Positions 4,559-5,088 of a stretch of DNA of 5,088 nucleotides are shown piece after piece. The position numbers and the translations under genes are program-made. This DNA is from Propionibacteriales bacterium (GTDB lineage: Bacteria > Actinomycetota > Actinomycetes > Propionibacteriales > Propionibacteriaceae): contig JAKDKP010000233.1 of NCBI GenBank assembly GCA_030453285.1, forward strand, positions 1-5,088, read 5' to 3'. Under the pieces are notes generated by a model that worked only from the letters and a program-made list of their open reading frames with translations, was not told where the DNA came from and ran no database searches. The stretch's first letter is position 1. Each line of letters starts with the position of its first letter.

Positions 4559-5088
4559 GCAGCCGCTGCATGGCCTTCGGCAATGAGTTGATCATGGTGT
4601 GTCTGTTGTCGGGGTCGGCCTGTGGGTCGAGGACGCCGACCTCGGTGCCGTCGACCTCGATGGCCAACCAGACCAGCCGCGTGCCGACCCGGCCAACACC
4701 GGTCGACACCGTACGATCACCTGCCGGTCCGGGCAGTGTGACATCGACGAACTCTCCCGATCCCCAGGGCGCGCTCGCATCCTGTCGCTGAGAAGCACGG
4801 CCGCCGAGCCGTGTCGCACACCCTGCACCGTCGGTCATCAGTTGTTCGTACGCCGCGGTCACCTCGGCATCCCCGGCAAAGCTCAGCACGTACGCCTGCC
4901 CTCGGCCGGTGATCGGGCCCTGCAGGTCGAACACGCGACCCGCCGAACCGGTCAGTCCTGCCAGCTCCGATGGCCGCCAGGTCTGACACGGTGACGTCGG
5001 CTCATCCCCCGCGGTGGGCGAGGTGGCACCGGAGTTCCACGTTCCCCCCGGCCAGGTGAGGTCACCCGAGGTGGGCAGGTTCTCCACC
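4554..5088 (-). CDS. Unrecognised protein, probably exported; N-terminus beyond right edge
   Basis: The C-terminal 177 or so residues of a minus-strand gene, open through the right edge. The GTG at 5087-5085 is more likely an internal Val than the start. What is visible is Gly/Thr/Ser/Pro-rich at first (TWPGGTWNSGATSPTAG), then SPCQTWRPSELAGL, VFDLQGP, AYVLSFAGDAEVTAAYEQLMTDGAGCATRLGG, and EFVDVTLPG...TVSTGVGRVGTRLVWLAIEVDG, ending NSLPKAMQRLR. The two cysteines (about 34 and 90 of the visible part) could pair outside the cell. The layout, with PC...W, an F/A-rich helix with a Cys after it, and a beta pair near the end, resembles exported actinobacterial proteins of the sensor-domain (PknH_C-like) or lipoprotein kind, but I cannot assign a family. 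The end is secure from the TGA at 4556-4554. Codon use is like the neighbours. It is convergent with zur, and nothing ties it to zinc. Confidence 0.75.
   Translation of the reverse strand, partial: VENLPTSGDLTWPGGTWNSGATSPTAGDEPTSPCQTWRPSELAGLTGSAGRVFDLQGPITGRGQAYVLSFAGDAEVTAAYEQLMTDGAGCATRLGGRASQRQDASAPWGSGEFVDVTLPGPAGDRTVSTGVGRVGTRLVWLAIEVDGTEVGVLDPQADPDNRHTMINSLPKAMQRLR

Noticed and set aside
4599..4994. Plus-strand frame opposite the right-edge gene
   Set aside because: No ribosome binding site or family resemblance; the minus-strand frame is longer, continues past the window edge and ends neatly at the convergent junction.

Overview
This window comes from a high-GC actinomycete chromosome. 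The evidence is GC-rich third codon positions, a GlyRS of the single-chain actinobacterial type, a short membrane protein that looks actinobacterial (DUF6703-like), and a Zur-type Fur repressor whose metal sites line up with those of Mycobacterium and Streptomyces Zur. A member of the Propionibacteriales is possible, but I cannot fix the genus from sequence alone.

Layout. (1) 1-673, minus strand: N-terminal 224 residues of glycyl-tRNA synthetase (glyS), running out of the left edge. (2) 674-803: a divergent gap of about 130 bp with no confident promoter. (3) 804-1392, plus strand: a tight pair, an antibiotic-biosynthesis-monooxygenase-like alpha/beta-barrel protein followed 4 nt later by a three-helix membrane protein. 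(4) 1393-1449: a short gap holding a sigma70-like promoter and a Zur box. (5) 1450-4509, plus strand: a complete high-affinity zinc uptake operon, znuA (lipoprotein zinc-binding protein), znuC (ATPase), znuB (permease) and zur (zinc-sensing repressor). Neighbouring znu genes overlap by a few bases; zur follows znuB after 24 nt. (6) 4510-4553: a convergent junction rich in GATCAG/CTGATC repeats. (7) 4554-5088, minus strand: C-terminal part of an unrecognised, probably exported protein, running out of the right edge.

How the genes work together. ZnuA captures Zn(II) outside the membrane, ZnuB carries it through and ZnuC powers the step. Zur with bound zinc is expected to shut the operon off by binding the palindrome at 1436-1450, and since zur is the last gene this also makes a negative feedback loop. 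The palindrome covers the predicted -10 element and ends on the predicted +1, which is the first base of an in-frame znuA ATG. I therefore propose a leaderless znuA transcript. Histidine-rich stretches occur in ZnuA, ZnuC and Zur.

Most of the window is a recognisable zinc-homeostasis locus. I found no evidence for an entirely new system. The points worth a second look are the promoter/start/operator superposition, the perfect 15-bp repeat in the ZnuA metal loop, the His tail on ZnuC, the zinc-type GlyRS beside the zinc operon, and the repeat-rich convergent junction.
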